From: Myxococcota bacterium
Lineage (GTDB): Bacteria > Myxococcota_A > UBA9160 > UBA4427
Direction: 5' to 3'
NCBI GenBank assembly: GCA_041389495.1
Contig: JAWKRT010000002.1
Location: 434,001 to 498,000, forward strand
DNA length: 64,000 nucleotides
Within the stretch, counting starts at the first letter, position 1; each line of letters starts with the position of its first letter. The position numbers were made by a program, and so were the translations under genes. The notes under the pieces are model-generated. The model did not search any database, was not told where the DNA came from, and saw only the letters and a list, made by a program, of their open reading frames with translations. Below are positions 32,349-41,639 of this stretch, in pieces.

Positions 32349-33894
32349 CGACTCGGACGGGAGCGACGCGCGAGCGCGGCGGGCCGCCGCGCTCGCGCTC
32401 GCCCTCGTCGTCGTCGGCGCGGCTTGCCTCCTGGCGGGGTGGCTCGACGCGCCCCTCCACCGGCCGCAGGACGAGGGGCAGCTGCTCGTCCTCCCCGAGC
32501 TCGTGCGCGGCGGCGCGGTGCTGCACCGCGACGTCTTCGCGACCTATCCGCCCGGCGTCTTCTGGCTGCTCGCGGCGGTCTACGAGCTCGTCGGCCCGTC
32601 GCTCGCGGCCGAGCGCGCGACGGGGCTCGCGCTGCGGCTCGCGATCGTGGCGGCGACCTTCGCGCTCGCGCGCCGGTCCGGCGTGTGGGTCGCGACGGCC
32701 GCGTCCGCGGCCGCCGCGCTCGTGCTCCTGCCGCTCCAGCTCGCGGCCTTCGCGTGGCTCGGCGCGGTCGCGCTCGGCCTCGGCGCGCTCGTCGCGCTGC
32801 ACGGAGCGCCGCGCGCGCCCGCGCGTGCGGCGGTCGCCGGCGCGCTCGCGGGCGCGGCGCTCGCGTTCCGTCTCGACGTCGCGCTCGCGCTCGCGCTCGG
32901 CGCCGCACCGTGCCTCGTGCGCGCGCCGCGCGCCGCGCGCGGCGCGTTCGCCGCGGGGCTCGCGCTCGGCGCGCTCCCGCTCGCCGCGCACGCACTCGCC
33001 GCGGGCGTCGGCGCGTTCGTCGACGCGACGGTCGTCGAGACGGTCGTGCGCGTGGCGCCGAACCGCCGCCTGTCCCTCGGCGACGCGAGCCTCGTGCGGC
33101 TCCGCGAGCTCGCGCTCCCGGTGCTCGGCATCGTCTCGGTGCTCGCGGCCGCGCGCGGCGCGTCGCGCACGCCCGCCCGCGACGGCGCGCTCGACGAGCG
33201 CGCGCGGCTCGCGTCGCTCGGCGGCTTCGCCGCCGGCCTCGCGCCGCAGGCGCTGCAGCGCCTCGACGCCGACCACGTGCTCTACGTCGCGTGCGTCGCG
33301 AGCCCGCTCGTGCTCGTGGCGCTCGGCAGTGCGCTCGCGCGCCGCAGCGCGCGCGTCGCCGCCGCCACCGTCGGCGTCGCGTTCGCCGCGCTCTTCGCGG
33401 CGCCGCGCGCGGCGCTCGTCGTCGACCTCGCGCGCGGCACGGGCCCGGCGCGCGGCTTCGCGCTCGAGCGCGGCGGGCGCCGCGTCGTCGTGACGAGCGA
33501 GGTCGAGCGCGCGACCGTCGCCGAGCTCGTCGCGGCGATCGAGCGCGCGTCGCGCCCCGGCGACGCGCTCTTCGTCGGCCCGCGCGACCTGACGCGCACC
33601 TACTACGCCGACGTGCAGATCTACTGGCTCTTCCCCGAGCTGCGGCCGGCGAGCTTCTTCGTCGACCTCAACCCGGGCTCGGCCGACCGCCCGGGCTCGC
33701 GGCTCGCAGGCGACCTCGCGCGCGCCGACCTCGTCGTCGCGAGCCGGCGCTGGGACGCCATGCGCGGCGAGAGCGAGTGGGCGGGCTCGCCCGACGCGGC
33801 GCGCGTGCTCGCCGAGCGCTTCGCGCTCCGCTTCGAGCGCGGGCCGTGGTCGCTGTGGACGCGGCGCGCGGCGGGCGCGGAGACCGCGCCGTGA
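32314..33894 (+). CDS. GT39/GT87-like integral membrane glycosyltransferase
   Basis: 526 residues with about nine to eleven predicted TM helices and a short C-terminal soluble domain. The N-terminal acidic loop HRPQDEGQLLVLPELVRGG and YPPGVFWLLAAVYEL resemble polyprenyl-phosphate-sugar transferases. The C-terminus has GPRDLTRTYYADVQIYWLFP. ATG 32314 overlaps the amidohydrolase stop by 35 nt; no better start is in frame before the first TM helix. The stop overlaps the next gene (GTGA), so this protein is coupled to the SGNH hydrolase, and the pair probably modifies a surface polysaccharide or lipid-linked glycan. Substrate unknown. Confidence 0.78.
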   Translation: MHGGSTASGTPDDSDGSDARARRAAALALALVVVGAACLLAGWLDAPLHRPQDEGQLLVLPELVRGGAVLHRDVFATYPPGVFWLLAAVYELVGPSLAAERATGLALRLAIVAATFALARRSGVWVATAASAAAALVLLPLQLAAFAWLGAVALGLGALVALHGAPRAPARAAVAGALAGAALAFRLDVALALALGAAPCLVRAPRAARGAFAAGLALGALPLAAHALAAGVGAFVDATVVETVVRVAPNRRLSLGDASLVRLRELALPVLGIVSVLAAARGASRTPARDGALDERARLASLGGFAAGLAPQALQRLDADHVLYVACVASPLVLVALGSALARRSARVAAATVGVAFAALFAAPRAALVVDLARGTGPARGFALERGGRRVVVTSEVERATVAELVAAIERASRPGDALFVGPRDLTRTYYADVQIYWLFPELRPASFFVDLNPGSADRPGSRLAGDLARADLVVASRRWDAMRGESEWAGSPDAARVLAERFALRFERGPWSLWTRRAAGAETAP

Positions 33895-34961
33895 AGCGCG
33901 CGATGTTCGCGCTCGCGCCGCTCCTGCTGCTCGTCGCGCTCGCCGAGGCGGGGCTCCGCCTCGCGGGCGCGGGCGGCGAGCCGATCGCGCCGTTCACGCT
34001 GCCCGGCGAGTCGGCCGGGCTGCTCGAGCTCGATCGCGATCTCTTCTGGCGGCTCCGCGCGAACGCGCGCGGCGAGCTGCAGGGCGCACCGGTCGCGACG
34101 AACTCGCTCGGCCAGCGCGACGACGAGCTCGAGGCGAAGCTGCCCGACGAGCTGCGCATCCTGTCGCTCGGCGAGAGCACGACGTTCGGCAACGGCGTGC
34201 GCGTCGAGGACACCTACTCGCAGCGGCTCGAGCGCACGCTCCGCGCGGCGCTCGCGCCGCGCCACGTCGTGGTCGTGAACGCCGGCACGCCCGCGTGGTC
34301 GTCGTTCCAGAGCCTCGAGTACCTGCGCGGCGACGGCATCGCGCTCGCTCCCGACTGGGTGCTCTTCTATCACGAGGGCAACGATCGGCTCCCCGCGTAC
34401 GTGCGCGCCTCGGACAGCACGCTGCTCGGCATGGCGCAGTCCGACGTGCAGCTGCACGCCGATCGCTTCCGGCGCTTCCACCGCTGGCTGCTCGACGTCT
34501 CCGCGATCTACCGCTTCGCGCAGTACCGCGCCGCGCTCGCGCGCATCGAGCGCTTCCAGTCGGCGGACGAGGGCGGCGCGGCCGCGCGCGACGCCTCCGC
34601 GCGCTGGCGCGCCGAGGTGGCCGGCGCGCCCGTCGACCTGCGCTTCCCCGTGCGCGTGCCGCCCGACGAGCGGCGCGCGGTGCTCGAGGAGCTCGCCGCG
34701 CTCGCGCAGCAGCGCGGCTTCCGGCTGCTGCTCGTCCACCCTGCGTATCGCGACAGCCGCGCGCACGAGTGCGTGCTCACCGAGCTCGCGCGCGAGCGCG
34801 GCATCGCGCTCGTCGACGCGATGCCCATCCTGCACCCCGACGGCGCGGCGCCCGGCGCGCTCTTCCTCGACGCGATGCACCCGAACGCGGAAGGGCACCG
34901 GCGCCTCGCGCGGGCGCTCGGCGACGCGATCCTCGCCGAGCTGCGCCGCGGCGGGCGTTAG
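33891..34961 (+). CDS. SGNH/GDSL-type hydrolase with N-terminal membrane anchor
   Basis: 356 residues from GTG 33891 (overlap with the upstream stop). One N-terminal TM/signal helix (MFALAPLLLLVALAEAGLRL) precedes the SGNH core: block I LSLGESTTFG, block II Gly in NAGTPAW, block III Asn in HEGNDRL and block V DAMHPNAEGH (the Asp-x-x-His pair). All four catalytic blocks are present. Such proteins deacylate or acylate surface glycans and lipids (often O-acetyl groups). Together with the preceding membrane glycosyltransferase-like gene it likely modifies an envelope polymer. There is no sign of a complete biosynthetic cluster. Confidence 0.85.
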   Translation: MKRAMFALAPLLLLVALAEAGLRLAGAGGEPIAPFTLPGESAGLLELDRDLFWRLRANARGELQGAPVATNSLGQRDDELEAKLPDELRILSLGESTTFGNGVRVEDTYSQRLERTLRAALAPRHVVVVNAGTPAWSSFQSLEYLRGDGIALAPDWVLFYHEGNDRLPAYVRASDSTLLGMAQSDVQLHADRFRRFHRWLLDVSAIYRFAQYRAALARIERFQSADEGGAAARDASARWRAEVAGAPVDLRFPVRVPPDERRAVLEELAALAQQRGFRLLLVHPAYRDSRAHECVLTELARERGIALVDAMPILHPDGAAPGALFLDAMHPNAEGHRRLARALGDAILAELRRGGR

Positions 34962-35220
34962 GCGCCGCGCGGGGCGAGCACCGCGCGATCCCGCGACGCG
35001 CTCGCGGTGTGTGGCGCGCGGCGAGCGAGCGGCCGCGCGCGGCCCGTGAGCGGCGTGTCCGCGCGCCACGGCGAGCGCCGTCGGGTGCCGCTCTGGGCCC
35101 TCTCGCGCCCCTCGCAGGCGATCGCGTCGTTTTGAGGGTTGTTCCCGGCGGCCGACCGCGAGAAGCTGGGCCGCGCGCCCGCCGCCGCGCGGTGCCCGGC
35201 GCGAGCGAGGAGGATGTCCG

Positions 35221-36177
35221 ATGCCCCGACATGCGATCTCCGAACGCGCGGGTCGCACCGCGTTCGCGGCGCTCGCCGCCGTGCTCGTCGCCGGTGCGGC
35301 GACCGCGCAGGTCGATCTCACGAGCACCCAGTCGACCGGCACCGAGAAGGTGAAGCTCACGCTGCGCCAGCAGCCGAAGCTCCAGGCCGAAGGCGCGGCC
35401 ACCTTCGACGTCGACGGCGCCGACGCCGGCACCTACGTCGGCACGCTGATGATCGACGGCGACGTCGACGACAGCGGGCGCAAGCCGCTCTTCGAGATGA
35501 TCGACTGGGCCACCGTCGAGACCGGCATCGAGGCGTGGATCGACGCCGGGATCCCGGGCCTCGCGCCGTCCTCCGCCGTCGTCGACACGAGCAAGGCGAA
35601 GGTGTCGCTCTCCGCGAAGGAGCGCGGCGATCTCACGGTGAAGCTCACGGTCAACGCGCCCGTGCTCGTGAACGGCGCGATCGCGGGGAAGCTCCAGGTC
35701 AAGTCGACGCTCGTCGAGCCGCGCCCGCCGCTCTGCGCCGGCGCGCTGTTCGGCGGCATCGAGCAGTTCGCGGGCTCGGTCCGCGGCGTCGGCAGCGTCC
35801 GCTACAAGGACGAGCCCGTGACGCTCGCGCTCTCGCCGGAGGTGACGCCGTTCGACCGGATGCTCGGGTTCACCTACACGAACCCGGCGGCCACGCCCAA
35901 CACCGTGCTCACGGGCTCGATCGACCACACGGGCAAGCGGCCGGTGATCGCGCTCGATCCGGCCTCGAAGGTCGCGCTCGAGGAGAACCTCGAGGACGTG
36001 ATCTTCGACGAGGCGGGCATCGTCGCGACGGTGACGCTCGGCGCCTCGAAGAGCACGTTCAAGTGCGGGCGCGACGGCACGACGCTGCAGTTCAAGTACC
36101 AGGCCGACTTCACCGCGGTGTCCGTGCAGGGCACCGCCACGGGCAAGGTCACGATCCAGAGCAAGATGGCGATCTAG
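35221..36177 (+). CDS. Exported protein of unknown function
   Basis: 318 residues. A signal peptide (TAFAALAAVLVAGAATAQ, cleavage after Ala) is followed by a beta-rich, Val/Thr/Lys-rich mature protein. Stretches such as KVKLTLRQQPKLQAEGAATF and KGKLQVKSTL-like segments suggest repeated beta strands, and two halves may be related (GRKPLFEMIDWATVETGI versus GKRPVIALDPASKVALEENL). No named domain was recognised. ATG 35221 follows GAGGAGGATGTCCG. The 259-bp gap upstream contains no identified gene. It is convergent with the esterase gene, 19 bp between stops. Function unknown. Confidence 0.7.
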   Translation: MPRHAISERAGRTAFAALAAVLVAGAATAQVDLTSTQSTGTEKVKLTLRQQPKLQAEGAATFDVDGADAGTYVGTLMIDGDVDDSGRKPLFEMIDWATVETGIEAWIDAGIPGLAPSSAVVDTSKAKVSLSAKERGDLTVKLTVNAPVLVNGAIAGKLQVKSTLVEPRPPLCAGALFGGIEQFAGSVRGVGSVRYKDEPVTLALSPEVTPFDRMLGFTYTNPAATPNTVLTGSIDHTGKRPVIALDPASKVALEENLEDVIFDEAGIVATVTLGASKSTFKCGRDGTTLQFKYQADFTAVSVQGTATGKVTIQSKMAI

Positions 36178-36196
36178 GCCCGCCCGCCCGGCGCGC

Positions 36197-37372
36197 CTAA
36201 CGAAGCGGGATCGGGTCGGTCGACACCGCGTCTCTCGTTCCGCGGAGTGTGCGGTCGAGGAAGGCGCGCACGCGCGCGTCGACCTCGGCCGCCGCGGCGG
36301 GCGCCGTCTCCGGCGACAGGAAGTCGCCGTGCCCGCCGCCCTCGACCGCGACGAAGTACGCCTCGACGCCCGCCGACGAGAGCGCCGCCGCGAGCCGCTC
36401 CGACTCCGAGATCGAAACGAGCGGGTCGGCCGTGCCGTGCACGATCAGGAAGGGCGGGTCGCCGGCGTCGACGTGGAGGAGCGGCGAGGCGTCGCGCGCG
36501 AGCGCGGGCACGCGCTCGGGAGGCGCGCCGAGCAGCTGCTCGCGGCTCGACGGCCCGCCGCCCATGGCGGCCATCCGCGACGGCGGCGGCGGCTGCGTGA
36601 GATCCGTCGGCCCGAAGAAGTCGACCGCGCACGCGATGCCCTCGCTCGACGTGCCGAGCACGGCCGCGAGGTGGCCGCCCGCCGACGCGCCCATCGCGCA
36701 CACGCGGCCCGCGTCGAGCCCGTAGGCGTCGGCGTGCGCGCGCACCCAGGCGAGCGCGGCCTCGAGGTCGTCGCGCTGCGCGGGCCAGGTCGCCTGCCAC
36801 GAGAGGCGATAGCCGATCGCGACCGCCGCGTAGTCGCCCGAGGCGACGAGCGGCGCCACCTGGCCGCGCGCCATCGCGCGGCTTCCCATGTTCCACGCGC
36901 CGCCGTGCACGTACGCGACGACCGGGAGGCGCTCGCCGTCGACGCGCGCCGCGGGCAGGTAGAGGTCGAGCTGCTGGCGCGGGTGGTCGGTGCCCGCGTA
37001 GGCGACGTCTGCGATCCGCGTGACGCCTTCCGGCAGCGGGCGGCGTCCCGCGCCGCCCGGGTCGAGCTGGAAGTCGGTGAACTCGGCGAGCGACAGCGCG
37101 CCGTCGGCATCCTCGTCCGCCGCGCGCAGGTAGCCCTGCACGGCGGCCGGGGCGCTCGCGATGGCGACGCGTCCGTCGTCGCGCGGGCCGAAGTGCTCGA
37201 AGGCCGCGCGCATGTACGCGGCCTCGGCGGCGCGCGCGTCGACGCCTCCGCTCGCGGCGTCGGAGCCAGGCGCGGCGATGCTCGGCGTCGCGAGGCACGC
37301 GACGAGCGCGAGGAGCGCGAGGAGCGCGCGCGCGGAGCGGCGCGCGGGGCGGGGCGTCGTGGGTGTCGTCAT
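36197..37372 (-). CDS. Secreted alpha/beta-hydrolase with N-terminal EF-hand loop
   Basis: 391 residues. A signal peptide (RRSARALLALLALVACLAT) is followed by a single EF-hand calcium loop, DEDADGALSLAE (86-97), and then a carboxylesterase/lipase-type domain. That domain has oxyanion motif HGGAWNMG, nucleophile elbow GASAGGH, acid in HGTADPLVS and catalytic His in GGGHGDF. Fusion of a Ca-loop with an esterase suggests calcium-dependent activation or binding outside the cell. ATG 37372 is chosen because the preceding codons are Arg-rich shadow sequence and a signal peptide begins there. It is divergent from the amidohydrolase at 37569. Substrate unknown. Confidence 0.88.
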   Translation of the reverse strand: MTTPTTPRPARRSARALLALLALVACLATPSIAAPGSDAASGGVDARAAEAAYMRAAFEHFGPRDDGRVAIASAPAAVQGYLRAADEDADGALSLAEFTDFQLDPGGAGRRPLPEGVTRIADVAYAGTDHPRQQLDLYLPAARVDGERLPVVAYVHGGAWNMGSRAMARGQVAPLVASGDYAAVAIGYRLSWQATWPAQRDDLEAALAWVRAHADAYGLDAGRVCAMGASAGGHLAAVLGTSSEGIACAVDFFGPTDLTQPPPPSRMAAMGGGPSSREQLLGAPPERVPALARDASPLLHVDAGDPPFLIVHGTADPLVSISESERLAAALSSAGVEAYFVAVEGGGHGDFLSPETAPAAAAEVDARVRAFLDRTLRGTRDAVSTDPIPLR

Positions 37373-37494
37373 GCGCGCCAGCATACGCCGCGCGTGCGGC
37401 CGGCGGCGAGGCATCGCGCGCGCCGCGGTGTCGCGGCGCGCGGTGTCTCTGTGCCGCGTCGCGCGGCGCGCCGTCGAGCGCCGCCGCGCGCGGC

Positions 37495-37524
37495 TTGACG
37501 CTCGCGCGCGGCGGCGCGCATGCT
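37495..37524 (+). promoter_or_regulatory. Candidate promoter for the amidohydrolase/CitE-like pair
   Basis: TTGACG (37495-37500), an 18-nt spacer and CATGCT (37519-37524), about 45 bp before ATG 37569. The spacing is the same as at 16322 and 22507; the -10 element is weak. Confidence 0.35.
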
Positions 37525-37568
37525 CGCGGCGTCCGCGCGCGCGTTCGCAGCGCGCAGGGGAGGGACGC

Positions 37569-39041
37569 ATGGCGCACCGCAGCCCCGCCGAGGTCCGCCG
37601 GTCGCTCGGCCACCCGATCGTCGACGGCGACGGTCACTTCGTCGAGGTCTGGCCGCTCGCGCACGAGGAGATCGTCGCCTTCGTCGAGCGCGAGGGCGGC
37701 GCGCGCCTGCGCGACCGCTTCCTCGCCGGCCACGCGCGTCCGCTCGACACGACGGCCGTGGCGGGCGATCGCGCGGGCGAAGCCGCGGCCCGCGCCGCGC
37801 GCGACCGCTGGACGGCGAAGTCCTCGTGGTGGGGATGGCCGTGCGAGAACGCGCTCGACCGCGCGACGTCGCACCTGCCCGCGCTCCTCTACGAGCGGCT
37901 CGACGAGATCGGCATCGACTTCGCCGTGCTCTACCCGTCGATGAGCCTCGCCTTCCTCGACCTGCAGGACGACGAGCTCGCGCCGCTCCTCTGCCAGGCG
38001 GTGAACGCGATGCACGCCCGCGAGTTCGGACGGTACGCGGACCGGCTCACCGTCGGCGCGCTGCTCCCGATGAACACGCCCGACGGCGCGATCGCGACGC
38101 TCGAGCACGCGGTCGGGCTCGGCCTCAAGGCCGGCGTCATCTCGGGCTTCGCGCGGCGTCCGATCGCGAAGCTCGAGCGCGAGCACGGCCCGCTCGACCC
38201 GCCCGTCGTCCGCTACGACACGTACGGGCTCGACTCGGCGCACGACTACGACCCGTTCTGGCAGCGCTGCTGCGACCTCGGCGTCGCGCCCGTGTCGCAC
38301 AGCTCGACGCAGCAGTACCACGTCGCGCGATCGGTCTCGAGCTACGTGTACAACCACGTGGGCGGGCTCGCGCGCGGCCACGAGGCACTCGCGAAGTCGC
38401 TCTTCCTCGGCGGGGTGACGCGCCGCTTCCCCGCGCTCCGCATCGGCTTCCTCGAGGGCGGCGTCGCGTGGGCGTGCAGCCTGCTCGCCGACCTGCTCGG
38501 ACACTGGGAGAAGCGCAACGCGCGCGCGATCCGCGCGCTCGACCCGGCGCGCCTCGACGTCGACGCGCTGATGGGGCACTTCGAGCGGCACGGCGACGCG
38601 GCGGTGAAGGCGTCGCTCGCGTCGCTGCGCGCCTACTATGCGCAGCCCGGCGCGCGGCCCGAGCAGCTCGACGAGTTCGAGGCCGTGGGCATCGAGCGCG
38701 CCGAGGACGTGCGCGACCGCTTCGTGCCGAGCTTCTTCTTCGGCTGCGAGGCCGACGACCCGCTCGCCGGGTGGGCCTTCGCCGAGGGCGTGAACCCGTT
38801 CGGCGCGCGCCTGCACGCGATGCTCGGCTCCGACATCGCGCACTGGGACGTCGTCGACATGAAGGATCCGGTCCCCGAGGCGTACGAGGCCGTCGAGCAC
38901 GGACGCATGACCGAGGCCGACTTCCGCGACTTCGCGTTCGCGAACGCGGTGCGCCTGCACGGCGGCATGAACGCGCGCTTCTTCGACGGCACCGTCGTCG
39001 AGGCGGCGGCGGCCGACGTGCTGGCGAAGGAGGGCGCATGA
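37569..39041 (+). CDS. Amidohydrolase-2 family metallo-hydrolase
   Basis: 490 residues, longer than the two relatives in the window because of an insertion around residues 45-100 containing ATSHLPALLYERLDE. N-terminal metal motif VDGDGHFVE; mid-region VGLGLKAGVISGF; C-terminal GSDIAHWDVVDM replaces the usual SDYPH, so the last metal ligand may be Asp rather than His. ATG 37569 follows GGGACGC. The CitE-like gene overlaps its stop (ATGA). Together they could hydrolyse a ring and then cleave the resulting acyl chain, but the substrate is unknown. Confidence 0.85.
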   Translation: MAHRSPAEVRRSLGHPIVDGDGHFVEVWPLAHEEIVAFVEREGGARLRDRFLAGHARPLDTTAVAGDRAGEAAARAARDRWTAKSSWWGWPCENALDRATSHLPALLYERLDEIGIDFAVLYPSMSLAFLDLQDDELAPLLCQAVNAMHAREFGRYADRLTVGALLPMNTPDGAIATLEHAVGLGLKAGVISGFARRPIAKLEREHGPLDPPVVRYDTYGLDSAHDYDPFWQRCCDLGVAPVSHSSTQQYHVARSVSSYVYNHVGGLARGHEALAKSLFLGGVTRRFPALRIGFLEGGVAWACSLLADLLGHWEKRNARAIRALDPARLDVDALMGHFERHGDAAVKASLASLRAYYAQPGARPEQLDEFEAVGIERAEDVRDRFVPSFFFGCEADDPLAGWAFAEGVNPFGARLHAMLGSDIAHWDVVDMKDPVPEAYEAVEHGRMTEADFRDFAFANAVRLHGGMNARFFDGTVVEAAAADVLAKEGA

Positions 39042-40027
39042 GCTTCGCGCTGCGTCCGCGCGTCGAGCGCCCGCCGGTGTCGCCGATCCGCTCGCTGCTC
39101 TTCGTGCCGGGGTCGGACGAGAAGCGCGTCCCCGAGGCGCCGTCGACGGGCGCCGACGCGGTCGTGCTCGATCTCGAGGAGCCCGAGACGCCGATGTCGA
39201 AGGCGGTGCGCGAGCGCGCGCAGCGCGTGGCGGGCGACTTCCTGCGCGAGCGGCCTCCGTGCGAGCCGGCGCGCGCGCCGGAGGGCCCGCGCGGCGGAGA
39301 GCCGCTCTGGTTCGTGCGCACGCGCGCGCCGTCGACCGGCTTCATGTGGAGCGACCTGCGCGCCGTCGTCTCGCCCGCGCTGACGGGCATCCTGCTCCCG
39401 AAGATCCGCGGCCCCGAGGACGTCGTCGCCGCCGACGCGCTGCTGCTCGCGGCCGAGACGGAGACCGGGCTCCCGCAGCGATCGATCCGCCTCTACCCGA
39501 TCCTCGAGACCGCCGACGCGCTGCGGCTCGCCTACGAGATCGCGATGGCGTCGCCGCGCGTCGCCTACATGGGCGGCGCCGTCTCGCGCTTCGGCGACAT
39601 CCATCAGGCCGTCGGCTTCACGTGGACGCCGGGCGGTCGCGAGACGCACTTCCTGCGCTCGAAGGTGCTCGTCGACGCGCGCGCGGCGGGCATCCGCTAC
39701 CCGATCAGCGGCATGTGGGGCGGCGACACGAGCGATCGCGACGGCCTGCGGCGCTGGGCGGTCGAGCTGCGCGAGCAGGGCTACTACGGGATGATGCTCG
39801 GCGCGCCGCAGCACATCGCCGACGTGCACGCGGTGTTCACGCCGAAGGCCGAGCAGATCGCGTACTGGAAGGAGCTCGTGCGGCTCGCCGAGGAGGCCGA
39901 GGCGCGCGGCACGGGCCCCATCCTCTATGGCGACCCCGACGCGGGCGAGGGCCACCAGGTGCACCTCGCGCACGTCGAGAGCGCGCGGCGCAACCTCGAG
40001 TGGGCGGCGGGGCTGGGCGTCGCCTGA
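39038..40027 (+). CDS. HpcH/HpaI aldolase - citrate-lyase-beta-like protein
   Basis: 329 residues in the CitE/HpcH TIM-barrel family, which cleaves or forms C-C bonds of (acyl-CoA) hydroxy-acids. N-terminal LLFVPGSDEKRV and VVLDLEEPETP give the usual DLE acidic motif; the metal-site Glu is in YPILETADAL, and FGDIHQAVG carries the second acidic ligand. The start codon overlaps the amidohydrolase stop (ATGA), indicating co-translation. CoA dependence cannot be judged from sequence alone. It probably acts on the product of the coupled amidohydrolase. Confidence 0.82.
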   Translation: MSFALRPRVERPPVSPIRSLLFVPGSDEKRVPEAPSTGADAVVLDLEEPETPMSKAVRERAQRVAGDFLRERPPCEPARAPEGPRGGEPLWFVRTRAPSTGFMWSDLRAVVSPALTGILLPKIRGPEDVVAADALLLAAETETGLPQRSIRLYPILETADALRLAYEIAMASPRVAYMGGAVSRFGDIHQAVGFTWTPGGRETHFLRSKVLVDARAAGIRYPISGMWGGDTSDRDGLRRWAVELREQGYYGMMLGAPQHIADVHAVFTPKAEQIAYWKELVRLAEEAEARGTGPILYGDPDAGEGHQVHLAHVESARRNLEWAAGLGVA

Positions 40028-40059
40028 GGCGCGCGCGCGCGCGGCCCGCGGCGACGCGC

Positions 40060-41517
40060 TCACGCGTGGACGGCGGGCCTTCGCGCGCTCCACGGCGCCG
40101 CGCGCTCGAGCTGCGCGGCGAGCGCGAGCAGCACGTCCTCGCGTCCGTAGGCGGCGACGAGCTGCACGCCGACGGGAAGCCCGTCCGCGCTCGCGTGCAG
40201 CGGCAGCGAGATCGCCGGCTGCCCCGTCACGTCGAACGGCATCGTGAACGCCGTGATGCGCCCGAGCCCGCCGAGCAGGCGGTCGAGCGGCACGTCGGGC
40301 GCGAGCGCGCCGACGCGCGGCGGGAGCTCGGGCGAGGTCGGCAGCAGCAGCACGTCCGCGTCCGGGTCGCGCCACCACTGCTGCAGCTCGCGCGACCACG
40401 CGAACGCCGCCTCGGCGTCGCGCGCGTACGCGACGGCGCTCATCGCGCGGCCGGCCTCGGCCATCATCGCGTTGAGCGGCTCGACGTCGTCCGGGCCGAT
40501 CGCGACGCCCGTGCGCTCGCTCCACGCGTCGAGATCGCGCGCGATCCCGACCGAGATCCACGGGCCGAGCGCGGGGCGCTCGAGCGCGGGCAGCGCGGCG
40601 CGCTCGACGCGGTGGCCGAGCCGCTCGCACAGCGCGGCCGCGCGCTCGACGGCGTCGCGGCACGCGGCGTCGACCTCGACGTGCGGATGCGCGGCGAGCA
40701 CGCCGACGCGCAGCGCAGCGGGGTCGCGCTCGAGCGCGCTCGCGAACGCGCGCAGCGGGGGCGGCGCCGTGTACGGGTCGCCGACGGCCGGCCCGCAGAT
40801 CGCGTCGAGCACGGCCGCGCTGTCGCGCACGCTGCGCGTCACGACGTGCTCGTGCGTGAGCGGGCCCCAGTACTCGGCGTGGTCGGGCGCGATCGTCGAG
40901 CGCGCGCGCGTCGGCTTGAGGCCGACGAGGCCGCAGAAGCTCGCGGGCAGGCGGATCGAGCCGCCCATGTCGTTCGCGTGCGCGACGGGCACGAGCCCGG
41001 CCGCGACCGCCGCCGCCGACCCGCCGCTCGAGCCGCCCGGCGAGTGCGCGAGGCTCCACGGGTTGCGCGTCGCGCCGTACGCGCGCGGCTCGGTGACGGC
41101 CGACATCGCGAGCTCGGGCGTGTTCGTCTTGCCGACGAACACGAAGCCCGCGCGCCGGAAGCGCCGCGCGAGCTCGGTGTCGTGCGTGGCGCGATGGCCC
41201 GCGCGCTTCGCGACCTGCATGCCGCAGTGGTAGGGGTCGCCCGCCGTCTGGCACACGGCGTCCTTCACGAGGAAGGGAACGCCGCGGAACGGCCCGGCGC
41301 CGAGGGCATCGGGATCGGCCGCCTGCGCGCGCGCCTTCTCGAAGAGCGGATGGATGACGGCGTTCAGCGCCGGGTCGAGCTTCTCGATGCGCGCGATCGC
41401 GGCCTCGACGAGCGCCGTCGGCGTCGCCTCGCCGCTGCGCACGAGCGCGGCCTGCGCCGTCGCGTCGAGCGCCGCCCACCCATCTCCGGAGTCATCGCGC
41501 GTCGCCACGGGCCGCAT
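40060..41517 (-). CDS. Amidase signature (AS) family hydrolase
   Basis: 485 residues, typical for amidase-signature enzymes that hydrolyse amides. The Ser-cisSer-Lys triad is visible: Lys in FLVKDAVCQ (about 88), the Gly/Ser-rich signature GGSSGGSAAAVAAG (about 161-174) and GGSIRLPASFCGLVG (about 182-196). C-terminal stretches GLPVGVQLVAAYGRED are conserved in the family. ATG 41517 is preceded by a weak GGAG-like element. It is convergent with the CitE-like gene and downstream of the monooxygenase operon on the same strand after 122 bp. It could cleave an amide from a xenobiotic; substrate unknown. Confidence 0.92.
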   Translation of the reverse strand: MRPVATRDDSGDGWAALDATAQAALVRSGEATPTALVEAAIARIEKLDPALNAVIHPLFEKARAQAADPDALGAGPFRGVPFLVKDAVCQTAGDPYHCGMQVAKRAGHRATHDTELARRFRRAGFVFVGKTNTPELAMSAVTEPRAYGATRNPWSLAHSPGGSSGGSAAAVAAGLVPVAHANDMGGSIRLPASFCGLVGLKPTRARSTIAPDHAEYWGPLTHEHVVTRSVRDSAAVLDAICGPAVGDPYTAPPPLRAFASALERDPAALRVGVLAAHPHVEVDAACRDAVERAAALCERLGHRVERAALPALERPALGPWISVGIARDLDAWSERTGVAIGPDDVEPLNAMMAEAGRAMSAVAYARDAEAAFAWSRELQQWWRDPDADVLLLPTSPELPPRVGALAPDVPLDRLLGGLGRITAFTMPFDVTGQPAISLPLHASADGLPVGVQLVAAYGREDVLLALAAQLERAAPWSARRPAVHA

Positions 41518-41639
41518 TCTCCGCGAACCCGCCCCCTCGCGTCATCCACCAACCGCGCCGTGCCGTAGCGCTCGCGGCCGAGAGGAGCGCGCCCGGGCGG
41601 TGCGGGTGCGACCACGACCGCGACTGCGCGCCGACCGCG

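Noticed and set aside
36174..38960. 928-codon minus-strand frame
   Set aside because: Antisense to the amidohydrolase at 37569 and out of frame with the esterase; Arg-rich shadow.
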